Source of the DNA: DASZRZ01 sp963732925
Lineage (GTDB): Bacteria; Acidobacteriota; Terriglobia; Terriglobales; Acidobacteriaceae
NCBI GenBank assembly: GCA_963732925.1
Contig: CAVTBJ010000009.1
Coordinates: forward strand, 1-64,000
Direction: 5' to 3'
DNA: 64,000 nucleotides
Under the pieces are notes generated by a model, which was not told where the DNA came from, ran no database searches, and was given only the letters and a program-made list of their open reading frames with translations. The position numbers were made by a program, and so were the translations under genes. Below are positions 10,802-18,523 of this stretch, one piece after another (positions within the stretch are counted from its first letter, which is position 1; each line of letters opens with the position of its first letter).

Positions 10802-11773
10802 ACCGCGACCCCGTAGTAGAAGTAGCTGTCCGGCAATGCTCTTCGCCGATCGCGCGGCACATCCGCTCGCAGGTCGGTTCAGGTAGCCATGCAGTCCCTG
10901 GGAAGAAATCTCTGCCGATGTTGTCGTAGCGCAGGCTTTCCAGCATTTTGCCGGTCAGCCGCTCGGCTTCGTTGGCGTAGGAACCGGGAGGCGTGCCGCT
11001 GATGGCGCGCAGCCCGGCCTGCACCTCGGTGGCGCTGAAACGAATCGAGCGGGGGTGCTGGGGATGCAGAATCAGCAGTCTCCGCCACTTTCTCCGGATC
11101 GATCGGGCGAGTGGTACTGGCGGTGATAGGCCTCGTACACGCCCACCGATTGCAGCACCGCCATCCACTGGTGATTGTCCGGAGCCGCGGCCGGTCGCGA
11201 GCGATTCGATCAGCGTTTGGATACTGCACATCCACCAGCCGCGACGTCATCTCCGCCCGTTCCAGCGACCAGCCGATGTGCAGGAACTGCCAGCCCTCAT
11301 CGTGCGGAAGCGTGGCGTCGGTCACGCCATGAAAACGGTGGCTGCCGAACTTGATGGCGTCGCAGAAGCGGTGCGGGCCGGCGGAGATCTCCTGGGCCGG
11401 ATCGAAACGGCTCACCGAGGTGGTACAGGCCGTTGATGTCTTCCCACATCTCGCGCGAGATGCGGTCGCGAATGGTGCGGGCGTTTTCCCGCGCCGTGGC
11501 GATGCACTGCACGATCGAGTTGGGATTGTCCGGGCGAGAAGGCCAGGAACTCGAAAACCGTCTGGCGTTGGCCTCGCCATAGCCCTGGCGGAACCGCTCC
11601 TGCATTGCCGGCCATGACGATCAGCGGGTCCCAGCGCAGGCGGAACGGCTGCTGGCGACTGCTCCAGCAGCATGTGATAGTTCACGTCCAGAATGCGGGC
11701 CGTGTCCTCGGCGCGCTCAATGTAGCGCGCCCAGCCAGAACAGCGAATCTCCAATGCGCGAGAGCATCTTCAT
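10798..11773 (-). CDS. alpha-E domain-containing protein, frameshifted
   Basis: Starts MKMLSRIGDSLFWLGALH and continues RYIERAEDTARILDVNYHML, the hallmark start of alpha-E family proteins. It then reads ARENARTIRDRISREMWEDI, FLHIGWSLERAEMTSRLVDV and ends SYFYYGVAV. About six slips (for example near 11724, 11660, 11600, 11530, 11410, 11190) are needed to make one ~320 aa all-helical protein. Start and stop overlap the flanking genes by ATGA, so the three-gene operon is intact apart from the slips. Function is unknown; the family is always seen with the ATP-grasp and often the transglutaminase partner. Confidence 0.78.
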
Positions 11774-13265
11774 TCCTCTTCCCGCAGGACCCAGGTATCC
11801 TTGCTGCCGCCTCCCTGAGAGGAATTCACCACCAGCGATCCCGGCTTGCAGCGCCACGCGGGTTAACCCGCCCGGAACAATGGTGACCTCCTGTCCGTCG
11901 TACAGGCAGTACGGGACGCAGATCCACATGCCGTCCGGCAATGCGCTTTGCTCGGCGAGATCGTACGAAGGCACGCGCGAAAGCGGCACCACCGGCTGCG
12001 CGATGTAGTTGCGCGGGTCGGCAAGGATCTGTCGGCGGAACATCCTCGATGGTCTTGCGGTCGGCGCTGGGCCCGATCAGCATGCCGTACCCGCCCGACT
12101 CGCCCACCGCCTTGACCACCAGCTCCGGCAGGTTTCCAGAACGTAAGCCAGATCATCCGGCCGGGAACAGAGATACGTGTCGAACATTGCTCAGGATCGG
12201 CTCTTCGCCGAGGTAGTAGCGGATGAAGGTCGGGCACGTAGGCGTAGATGGCCTTGTCGTCGGCCACGCCGTTGCCGATGGCATTGGCCAGCGCGACGTT
12301 GCCGGCGCGATAGGCGCTCATCAGCCCCGGAACCCCCAGCAGAGAATCGGCGCGGAAGACCAGCGGAGTCGAGAAAATCGTCGTCCACGCGGCGGTAAAT
12401 CACATCCACGCGCTGCAGCCCGCGAATGGTCTTCATGTAGACCACGTCACTATCCACGATAAGGTCGCGGCCTTCCACCAGCGCGACGCCCATCTGCTGC
12501 GCCAGGAAGCTGTGCTCGAAATAGGCGCTGTTGTGGATGCCCGGCGTCAGCAGGACCATCTGGGTGTCCTGGCAGCCCGCGCGGGGATAGGCTGCGCAGA
12601 ATGCGGCACAACTCCGCCGGGTAATGGCTTACGGGAAGCACTTCGTAGGCACTGGAAGGCCTCGGGAAAAGTGCGCGTCATAACCAGCCGGTTTCCAGCA
12701 CGTAGGAAATCGCCGCTGGGCGTGCGCACGTTGTCTTCCAGCACCAGGAACTCGCCGGTCTTGGAGTCCCGCACCAGGTCGATGCCGCAGATATGCGTGT
12801 GGATGCCGCGCGGGACCTCGATGCCAATCATCTCGCGGCGGAAATGCTTGCAGGAATACACCAGAGAGCGCGGAAGCTGGCGGTCTTTGAGGATGCGCTG
12901 CTGCCCGTAAACGTCCTGCAGAAACAGGTTGAGCGCCACCACGCGCTGCGAGAGGCCGCGCTCGATACGTGACCCACTCCGATCGCGGCAGAATGCGCGG
13001 GATCAGATCAAAGGGAAACAGGCGCTCGGTTCCCCGCCCGTCGCTATAAACGGTGAAGGTGATGCCTTGCAGGAGGAACGAGAGGTCGGCCACGCTGCCG
13101 GCGTTCCTCAAACTGGGCGGGTTCCATCGCCGCCAGGGTTTCAAACATTTTGCGATAATGCGGTCGCGGCACTCCGGGGCGAGAGAACATTTCGTCATAG
13201 AAGTCTGCCGGGTCGTAACCCTCGAACAGGCTCCTATGCATCGCCTCTGACGGGATACTCGCCAT
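11770..13265 (-). CDS. circularly permuted ATP-grasp type 2 protein, frameshifted
   Basis: N-terminus MASIPSEAMHRSLFEGYDPA, then YDEMFSRPGVPRPHYRKMFE, SFLLQGITFTVYSDGRGTER, LFPFDLIPRILP, QRILKDRQLPRSLVYSCKHF, RGIHTHICGIDLVRD and FLVLEDNVRTPSGDFL. These define the circularly permuted ATP-grasp type 2 family (predicted ATP-dependent carboxylate-amine ligases). The C-terminus ends DTWVLREEE, with its stop inside the alpha-E start. Slips occur near 13097, 12965, 12710, 12355, 12230, 12130 and 12035. An alternative start is MHRSLFEGYD at 13241. First gene of the operon; the reaction and substrate have not been established from sequence. Confidence 0.8.
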
Positions 13266-13376
13266 AGGCGAGATATTAAGGGCAGCCCGAGCTCAACCCC
13301 AATAGAAAGATTCAATCACGGGTATAACGGTCCGCAGCCCCACCAAGTCCACTGCGGTGGACCTGGAAAGGCACGC

Positions 13377-13817
13377 TTACAGCAGGTACATCAAGCCGCA
13401 ACTGTATTTTCCGTTCGGCATCGCCTTCACCCAGCGGACCTGTAACAGTGTCGGTACCCCAGCCGGCAGGCCCGTCGCCCCAAAACGACAGCGAATCACG
13501 GAAGAGGGCAGCAACGACTTGCTCAATACCACACAGAGCCCGCCTTCGGCGGCGTTTACCATCTGGGCCTTGACCGTGCGCTGGCGCGAGGACGCCTTCA
13601 TACCCAACAGGTCGAGCGTGATCTCCGCCGTATGCGCCGTTCTTCCGGAGTCGCGGCGATTGTCGTGGCCGGACCGCTGCCGCGAACAGCGGGTGCGGGT
13701 GGCTCCCGGAGTTGCGCGTGGATGAGCCTGCCCGGCAGCCGCATTCGATTGCGGATGCGAGGAACTCTGGAGTGTCGATTCAGAATACAAGGGATAACCG
13801 ATCCACGTTGAAATCAT
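13377..13817 (-). CDS. PilZ-like domain protein
   Basis: 146 residues from the ATG at 13817. The N-terminal ~45 residues are low-complexity. The rest resembles a PilZ domain: RDSGR (residues 55-59) fits the RxxxR motif and NAAEGG (88-93) is a degenerate D/NxSxxG, followed by beta-rich LLQVRWVKAMPNGKYSCGLM. Canonical PilZ binds cyclic-di-GMP; the Ser-to-Ala change in the second motif may weaken this. Same-frame upstream Mets exist up to 14114 but would overlap the divergent sigma gene. Stand-alone gene, no partner evident. Confidence 0.55.
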   Translation of the reverse strand: MISTWIGYPLYSESTLQSSSHPQSNAAAGQAHPRATPGATRTRCSRQRSGHDNRRDSGRTAHTAEITLDLLGMKASSRQRTVKAQMVNAAEGGLCVVLSKSLLPSSVIRCRFGATGLPAGVPTLLQVRWVKAMPNGKYSCGLMYLL

Positions 13818-14049
13818 GGTGTAGTCCTTAATGGATGCGCTGGTTGATGGGTTCGGGCAAGGCGGGTAACCCGGCGGACTGCTGTAAACTTCGACAAGAA
13901 CGGGGTCCATGAAGGAGAATGGACCCCGTAATCTCAATTTCAAGTTTTGCCGGGCTTCGATCCCCATCGTTGCCCATTGCTTTCCCCACACTGAGAACGG
14001 GCATTGCCACAAAACTTGCAGGGAAAATTTGCTACCATCCTCGCAGTCC

Positions 14050-15006
14050 ATGGAAATCCCCCGCAAGACGCCGCCGGAGAATCCGGGCAACGCTCCTAAC
14101 TCCCGTAGTTTCAACGTGGAAGATTTGGCTCGCGAGCTTTACGAGCGGGGCCGGGCGGAGGATTTCGGAATTGCGGCGCAGGATTTTTGGCAGATTCTGC
14201 AGGAAATTCTGGAGAAGAATCTGGCGGCATCCGATGAGGAAACAGCCGCCCGCGACTTGCTGGCCAGCCTGCGAGTGGAAGATTTGTGCCTGGCCCGCGG
14301 CTGTGCCGCGGGAAACGAGAAGGCTTGGGAAGGGTTCCTGCTGCGCTATCGCGAATCGCTCTATGATATGGCGCACTCCATCGCAAGAGAAGACACCATA
14401 GCCCGGGAGTTGGCAGACAATATTTTCGCCGACCTCTACGGCATTAGTACGTCCGGGGGAGAACGAGTCTCCAAGCTGCGCTCCTATACCGGGGTGGGCT
14501 CGCTGGCGGGCTGGCTGCGCGCGGTGATGGCGAGGTCTTACATCGATATCTACCGCAAAGGCCGCCGCACGGTCAGTCTGGAAGAAGAGCAGGAGTTCAC
14601 AGAAGTATCCGCCGCATCCCCAGACCCGGAAATCCAGGTAGATCCGCGGCTGGAAGAGGCCACAGCGGAGGTTTTGGGCGCGCTCCCGGCCGAAGATCGA
14701 TTCCTGCTCGCGTCTTATTTTCTGGATGGAAACACCCTGGCGGAAGTAGCCCGCATGCTTGGGGTGCACGAGTCTACCGCCAGCCGGCGAGTGGAAAAAC
14801 TGACCGCCAACGTGCGCAAAAAGATTCGCGAAATCCTGCAGCGGCGGGGCATGACTCGTGCCCAGGCCGAGGAGGCCCTGGAAGCCGATGTACGGGATTT
14901 GCAGATTGATGTGGGCAAGCGCCTGAAAGAAAATCTGCAAGAAAGTCCGCGCCCTCCGTTCCCTACCCGTAAGGCCAGCAGCCGAGCAGCCCGGAAGGGC
15001 CCATAA
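14050..15006 (+). CDS. ECF-like RNA polymerase sigma factor
   Basis: 318 residues from the ATG at 14050. Sigma-70 region 2 lies around residues 75-165 (GNEKAWEGFLLRYRESLYDM through SLAGWLRAVMARSYIDIYRK). Region 4 lies around 205-265 (PAEDRFLLASYFLDG, LAEVARMLGVHESTASRRVE). It is longer than a minimal ECF sigma because of an ~75-residue N-terminal extension and a charged C-terminal tail. The zinc-finger anti-sigma gene begins 26 bases downstream, a standard sigma/anti-sigma pairing. The track-level upstream Met at 13909 was rejected because the extra residues are unlike the protein. Target promoters are unknown. Confidence 0.8.
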   Translation: MEIPRKTPPENPGNAPNSRSFNVEDLARELYERGRAEDFGIAAQDFWQILQEILEKNLAASDEETAARDLLASLRVEDLCLARGCAAGNEKAWEGFLLRYRESLYDMAHSIAREDTIARELADNIFADLYGISTSGGERVSKLRSYTGVGSLAGWLRAVMARSYIDIYRKGRRTVSLEEEQEFTEVSAASPDPEIQVDPRLEEATAEVLGALPAEDRFLLASYFLDGNTLAEVARMLGVHESTASRRVEKLTANVRKKIREILQRRGMTRAQAEEALEADVRDLQIDVGKRLKENLQESPRPPFPTRKASSRAARKGP

Positions 15007-15032
15007 AGCGAATAAGAGAGAGGAAATGCAGA

Positions 15033-16130
15033 ATGGCGCAACTGCCTGAAATCGCACGGTTAACGCTCAAGCGCACGGCTTCTCCGGCGGTTCATCCGGA
15101 CCCCGGCCAACTGGCAGCTTTTGGGGAACAGGCCCTCCCCCGGCACCAACGGGCCTACGTGCTGGACCATCTGGCAAACTGCGTCGATTGCCGTGAGCTG
15201 CTGCGGCTGAGTCTTCCCGAACCGGTTGCAGTGGAACAACAAGTTCCCGCCCCCGGCCGCTCCTGGAGCTTCTGGGAGTCGCTGCGGCGCGCTCCTGTTC
15301 GCTGGGCCGGAGTTGCGGCTACGGCCGCGGTGGTTGCCACTGCGGTGTGGGTTGGCCAACTGCAGAATCCAACCACCCCGTTGCCCACCCAGGCCCAGAT
15401 TTTCCGTGCGGAACCACAGACGGCCCAGAGCACTGGGGAGCCTTCCAAGGCAACAGCTGCATCGCCGCAATCGAATGTGGCGGCGGCTCCGAACGCAGAA
15501 CATCGGTTCCTGCTGGACCCGCAGACAATCACGGCACCCACGGGCGGATCGCCTGCTTCCTCCACTCCTGCGCAGAACAGCCCTGACATCGCGGCACGGG
15601 CCTTCAGTCTGGCGGCGGCCGCACAGCAGTCCAGCAAGCTGGGCCTGAACATCGGGTCGGCGCCGTTGAGCGCCGAAAGCCATGTGCCGGCGAGCTCCAC
15701 AGGTCCCTCAGCTTCCGCTCCCTCTTCCGACTCCCTATGGGCTACAGGAATGCTGACGTCCCCTCCGCAGGCGGCGGCCACAAGTAGAGTCCCTCCGCAG
15801 TGGGCGATTTCTGCGAATGGAATTTTGCGCAGGTCGCTGGATAACGGAGCGACCTGGCAAGACTACGGAATGCAGGTCGGGGCGCGACTCCGGGCAGTGG
15901 TCGCGGTTGCAGACCAAGTCTGGGTTGGGGGCTCGAACGGCATGCTGTACCATTCCGCGAACTCGGGCGAACAATGGCAGCGGGTCATTCCGGCTTCGCC
16001 TGACGGGCGATCCTTGACTGGCGACGTGGTTTCCGTCGAGTTTTCTAATGTCCAAAATGGGGCAATCCTCACTAGCACTGGCGAGCGCTGGACGACGAAC
16101 GATGGCGGCCAGAGCTGGCGGCGCAACTAA
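15033..16130 (+). CDS. zinc-finger anti-sigma factor with Ycf48-like periplasmic domain
   Basis: 365 residues in three parts. Residues 21-60 hold an anti-sigma zinc finger with HX3CX2C at H46, C50, C53 (HLANCVDC). Residues ~91-108 are a single membrane helix (WAGVAATAAVVATAVWVG). After a Pro/Ala/Ser-rich linker, residues ~260-365 have repeated blade-like motifs (ILRRSLDNGATWQDYG, MLYHSANSGEQWQRV, RWTTNDGGQSWRRN), typical of Ycf48/BNR-type beta-propeller segments. The topology puts the finger in the cytoplasm to hold the sigma factor and the blades outside the membrane as a likely sensor. Only about three blades are present, so it may oligomerise or bind a partner. Confidence 0.7.
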   Translation: MAQLPEIARLTLKRTASPAVHPDPGQLAAFGEQALPRHQRAYVLDHLANCVDCRELLRLSLPEPVAVEQQVPAPGRSWSFWESLRRAPVRWAGVAATAAVVATAVWVGQLQNPTTPLPTQAQIFRAEPQTAQSTGEPSKATAASPQSNVAAAPNAEHRFLLDPQTITAPTGGSPASSTPAQNSPDIAARAFSLAAAAQQSSKLGLNIGSAPLSAESHVPASSTGPSASAPSSDSLWATGMLTSPPQAAATSRVPPQWAISANGILRRSLDNGATWQDYGMQVGARLRAVVAVADQVWVGGSNGMLYHSANSGEQWQRVIPASPDGRSLTGDVVSVEFSNVQNGAILTSTGERWTTNDGGQSWRRN

Positions 16131-16489
16131 CCCCCGATTCCACGTTGGTGGCAACAGCGACCCACCCCCCGTCTAAAAACCCCACTTTAACCTCAGTTTT
16201 CGCGGTGTTAATGGTTACGGTTGTTACATTTGTGCCCGCGCGGTTGATAATCCGGCGGCGCGGGTGGGGTGGCGATGTGTCCCTGCTCGCTCGACTGCCG
16301 GGGGCAATTCTGACCTCCAGCTTTTCGTTGCAACAGGTTCTCCTTGACCCGGTTTTCCGAATATTTGCCGTCGGGCCAACGGTACAGCGGTCCAGGGCAC
16401 TCGAACAATCCAGAACAGCCGGGAGCCCACTTTGCGCCTGGCATTTATTGAGAAAAGCTCTGCGCTGAGGAAAGGATCTTGCTATTCCG
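16131..16489. other. intergenic region, no gene supported
   Basis: 359 bases between the anti-sigma gene and the radical SAM gene. A 107-codon frame (16145-16468) exists but has arginine-rich, unbiased composition and no SD, so I do not call it. A gaggaaagga SD for the next gene lies at 16468-16477. No clear promoter or terminator seen. Confidence 0.5.
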
Positions 16490-18055
16490 ATGAGAGTCCA
16501 CCTGATTAATCCCAGTGACAAGTCTTTTGGCACTGCCGTTGTCACACCGCGGTGGCTCTATGTTTTGGCTGCGGCCACGCCTCGCTGCTATGGGGATCCA
16601 AAGCTCGTCGATGAATCCCTTGAGCCCCTGGACATCACCACGATCGCCCCCGGGGACGTGGTCGGCATCGGCATCCACACCACCAATGCTTATCGCGGCT
16701 ATGAGATCGGGAGAACGGTTCGCAGCCGCGGGGCTCACGTCGTCTACGGGGGAATTCACGCAACTCTTTATCCTGAGGAGGCCATGGAAATCGGCGGAGC
16801 CCACGCCGTTGTACAAGGCGATGGCGATGTGGTGTGGTCGAAAGTCCTGGAAGATTGCAGAAACGGCGGTGTCGCTCCCTTGTACAACGGGGGCCGGTTG
16901 GAGGCCGAGAGTTTCGCCCCCGCACGCTGGGAACTGATTCCCAGAAAGCGATATATGTGGGCCTCAGTGCAAACCGTCCGCGGCTGCCCCAAACACTGCT
17001 CTTTTTGTTCGGTGTGGCGCACCGACGGGCAAAAGCCCCGGCAACGCGCCTCCGACGCCGTAATCGAAGAACTGGTTGAGCTGCGACGCCTGGGGTTCCG
17101 TTTCATCGTTCTGGCGGATGACAATTTCTATCCGGTGACCCTGGAAGACCTGCGACTCGCCGCCCGGCAAGGGAATCCTGCCCGGATGGAACAGTTGCAA
17201 GCCCTCCGCCAGGAGCGTTTCGCGCTAATGGACCGCATGTCCAGGCTGCCCTCCGACATGGTGTTCTTCACCCAGATCACGATGGAAGCGGCCGAGGATC
17301 CGGAGTTCCTGAAAGCTATGAAAGCGGCCCGCATTCGAGGCGTTCTGGTGGGAGTGGAGGCGGTGACGCCGGAAGGACTAAAGGACGTCTACAAGGATTT
17401 CAACGCGGTCGGAGAAGGCCTGGTTGAGCAACTGCAGAAATTCCGTCGCCACGGTGTGTACGTGCTGGGGTCCTTTATTTTCGGGCTCCCCAGCGACCGG
17501 CCGGAAACCTTCCGGGCCACCGCGGACCTCGCGAGCCGTGCCGAACTTGCCTTCGCGCAGTTCGTGACCCTGACTCCCTTTCCGGGAACCGTGGACTTTA
17601 ACCATTGGGAAAAAAGCGTAGGCGAGAGCCTGGAAAAAATCGCGGGGATCCCCATCACACGAAGATGGCTGATTCCGCCGCCCCTGCGGCCCAAAATCTA
17701 CTGGCCACATCCCGTCATGTCGGCGGAGGAGATCCGCGGCCGCACCCAGGAAGTGTGGGACGATTTTTACAGTTGGAGCTCGATCTGGAAGCGTTCCAGC
17801 TTCATCCGCTCCAAAGGTGGCCGGTTGGCCTTCCTGTTAATCTCCAGGATCTATCGCCACATGTACGCGGACACGGGAATTGCCACCGACAGCGCGCGCG
17901 TGGCGTGGTCCACGCGCTGGACGCGCCTGTTAGCCAAGCCCTGCCAGATTCTGTTTGCTGGGAATCCGATGCCGGACCTGGCGGTTCCGGAAGGCGACGC
18001 GATGGGTTTTGGGTCTCGCCAACCGCACATAGCGGAGAACGCTATCTCGGGCTGA
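16490..18055 (+). CDS. B12-binding domain radical SAM protein
   Basis: 521 residues. The N-terminal ~125 residues form a cobalamin-binding-like Rossmann domain (MRVHLINPSDKSFG, VVGIGIHTTNAYRGYEIGRT, VVYGGIHATLYPEEAME). The radical SAM cluster motif CX3CX2C is at C166, C170, C173 (GCPKHCSFCSVW), followed by the SAM-binding barrel (FIVLADDNFYP, IRGVLVGVEAVTPEGLKDVY, GVYVLGSFIFGLPSDRPETF). A ~110-residue C-terminal extension follows. Class B-type enzymes of this layout do methylations or ring rearrangements in hopanoid, pigment and natural product pathways. No other biosynthetic gene adjoins it, so the substrate is unknown. Confidence 0.85.
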   Translation: MRVHLINPSDKSFGTAVVTPRWLYVLAAATPRCYGDPKLVDESLEPLDITTIAPGDVVGIGIHTTNAYRGYEIGRTVRSRGAHVVYGGIHATLYPEEAMEIGGAHAVVQGDGDVVWSKVLEDCRNGGVAPLYNGGRLEAESFAPARWELIPRKRYMWASVQTVRGCPKHCSFCSVWRTDGQKPRQRASDAVIEELVELRRLGFRFIVLADDNFYPVTLEDLRLAARQGNPARMEQLQALRQERFALMDRMSRLPSDMVFFTQITMEAAEDPEFLKAMKAARIRGVLVGVEAVTPEGLKDVYKDFNAVGEGLVEQLQKFRRHGVYVLGSFIFGLPSDRPETFRATADLASRAELAFAQFVTLTPFPGTVDFNHWEKSVGESLEKIAGIPITRRWLIPPPLRPKIYWPHPVMSAEEIRGRTQEVWDDFYSWSSIWKRSSFIRSKGGRLAFLLISRIYRHMYADTGIATDSARVAWSTRWTRLLAKPCQILFAGNPMPDLAVPEGDAMGFGSRQPHIAENAISG

Positions 18056-18074
18056 TCCGCGCCGGCAACAAAGA

Positions 18075-18386
18075 TCAACGCTCGACGGAGCGGCGCCACT
18101 TCGTGTGTAGCCAGACGAGGATGCTGATGCCGCAGAGTTCCAGCGGTCCGGGCGTTGCCGTCAGGTTCGCCACCCGCGAGATGGGAGAGGTGGCAACCTG
18201 AGCGCTCCAAAGCACTCCCCCCACGGCTAACGCACCGGTTAGCTTATCTTCCACCCACAGCGGAATTTTTGGCTTGGGACTGGGAACCACCGGCAGGGGA
18301 GCGTATGCCACGGGAACGGAAGTATCGTATCCCGAGCGTTCTTCCGGCCAAATATCGGACTTGCCAAGCTGGACTGGTTCTGACAT
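18075..18386 (-). CDS. small hypothetical membrane protein
   Basis: 103 residues from the ATG at 18386 (GTG three bases earlier). The N-terminal half is hydrophilic and proline-rich (YAPLPVVPSPKPKIPLWVED). One or two hydrophobic segments follow (TGALAVGGVLWSAQ and ELCGISILVWLHT), ending in the basic KWRRSVER. It converges with the radical SAM gene 19 bases away and is preceded by a strong hairpin at 18441-18485. No family recognised; codon composition is like its neighbours. Confidence 0.5.
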   Translation of the reverse strand: MSEPVQLGKSDIWPEERSGYDTSVPVAYAPLPVVPSPKPKIPLWVEDKLTGALAVGGVLWSAQVATSPISRVANLTATPGPLELCGISILVWLHTKWRRSVER

Positions 18387-18440
18387 CACAACTCATTGTG
18401 CACCTTGGCTGGCGGGCCGGATAAGGTTACGGGCGGCCCT

Positions 18441-18485
18441 GTCCCGCCGAAACTCCTTTTCGACACAGGAGTTTCAAGGCGGGAC
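18441..18485. repeat. long imperfect inverted repeat (17-bp stem)
   Basis: Left arm gtcccgccgaaactcct (18441-18457) pairs fully with aggagtttc (18467-18475) plus ggcgggac (18478-18485). There is a two-base bulge (aa) and a nine-base loop. It lies between two minus-strand genes. No T-run follows on the minus strand, so it is not a standard terminator; an RNA-processing hairpin, leader structure or mobile repeat remnant are all possible. Confidence 0.6.
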
Positions 18486-18523
18486 CTAAGGCCTTCCTGG
18501 GCAGCGCGAGAGCGCCGTACGGG

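Noticed and set aside
13909..14049. N-terminal extension of the sigma factor to 13909
   Set aside because: Residues are Cys/His-rich and unlike sigma factors, and would overlap the divergent gene's control region.
16145..16468. 107-codon frame between anti-sigma and radical SAM genes
   Set aside because: No SD, no recognisable domain, and amino-acid composition typical of chance GC-rich ORFs.
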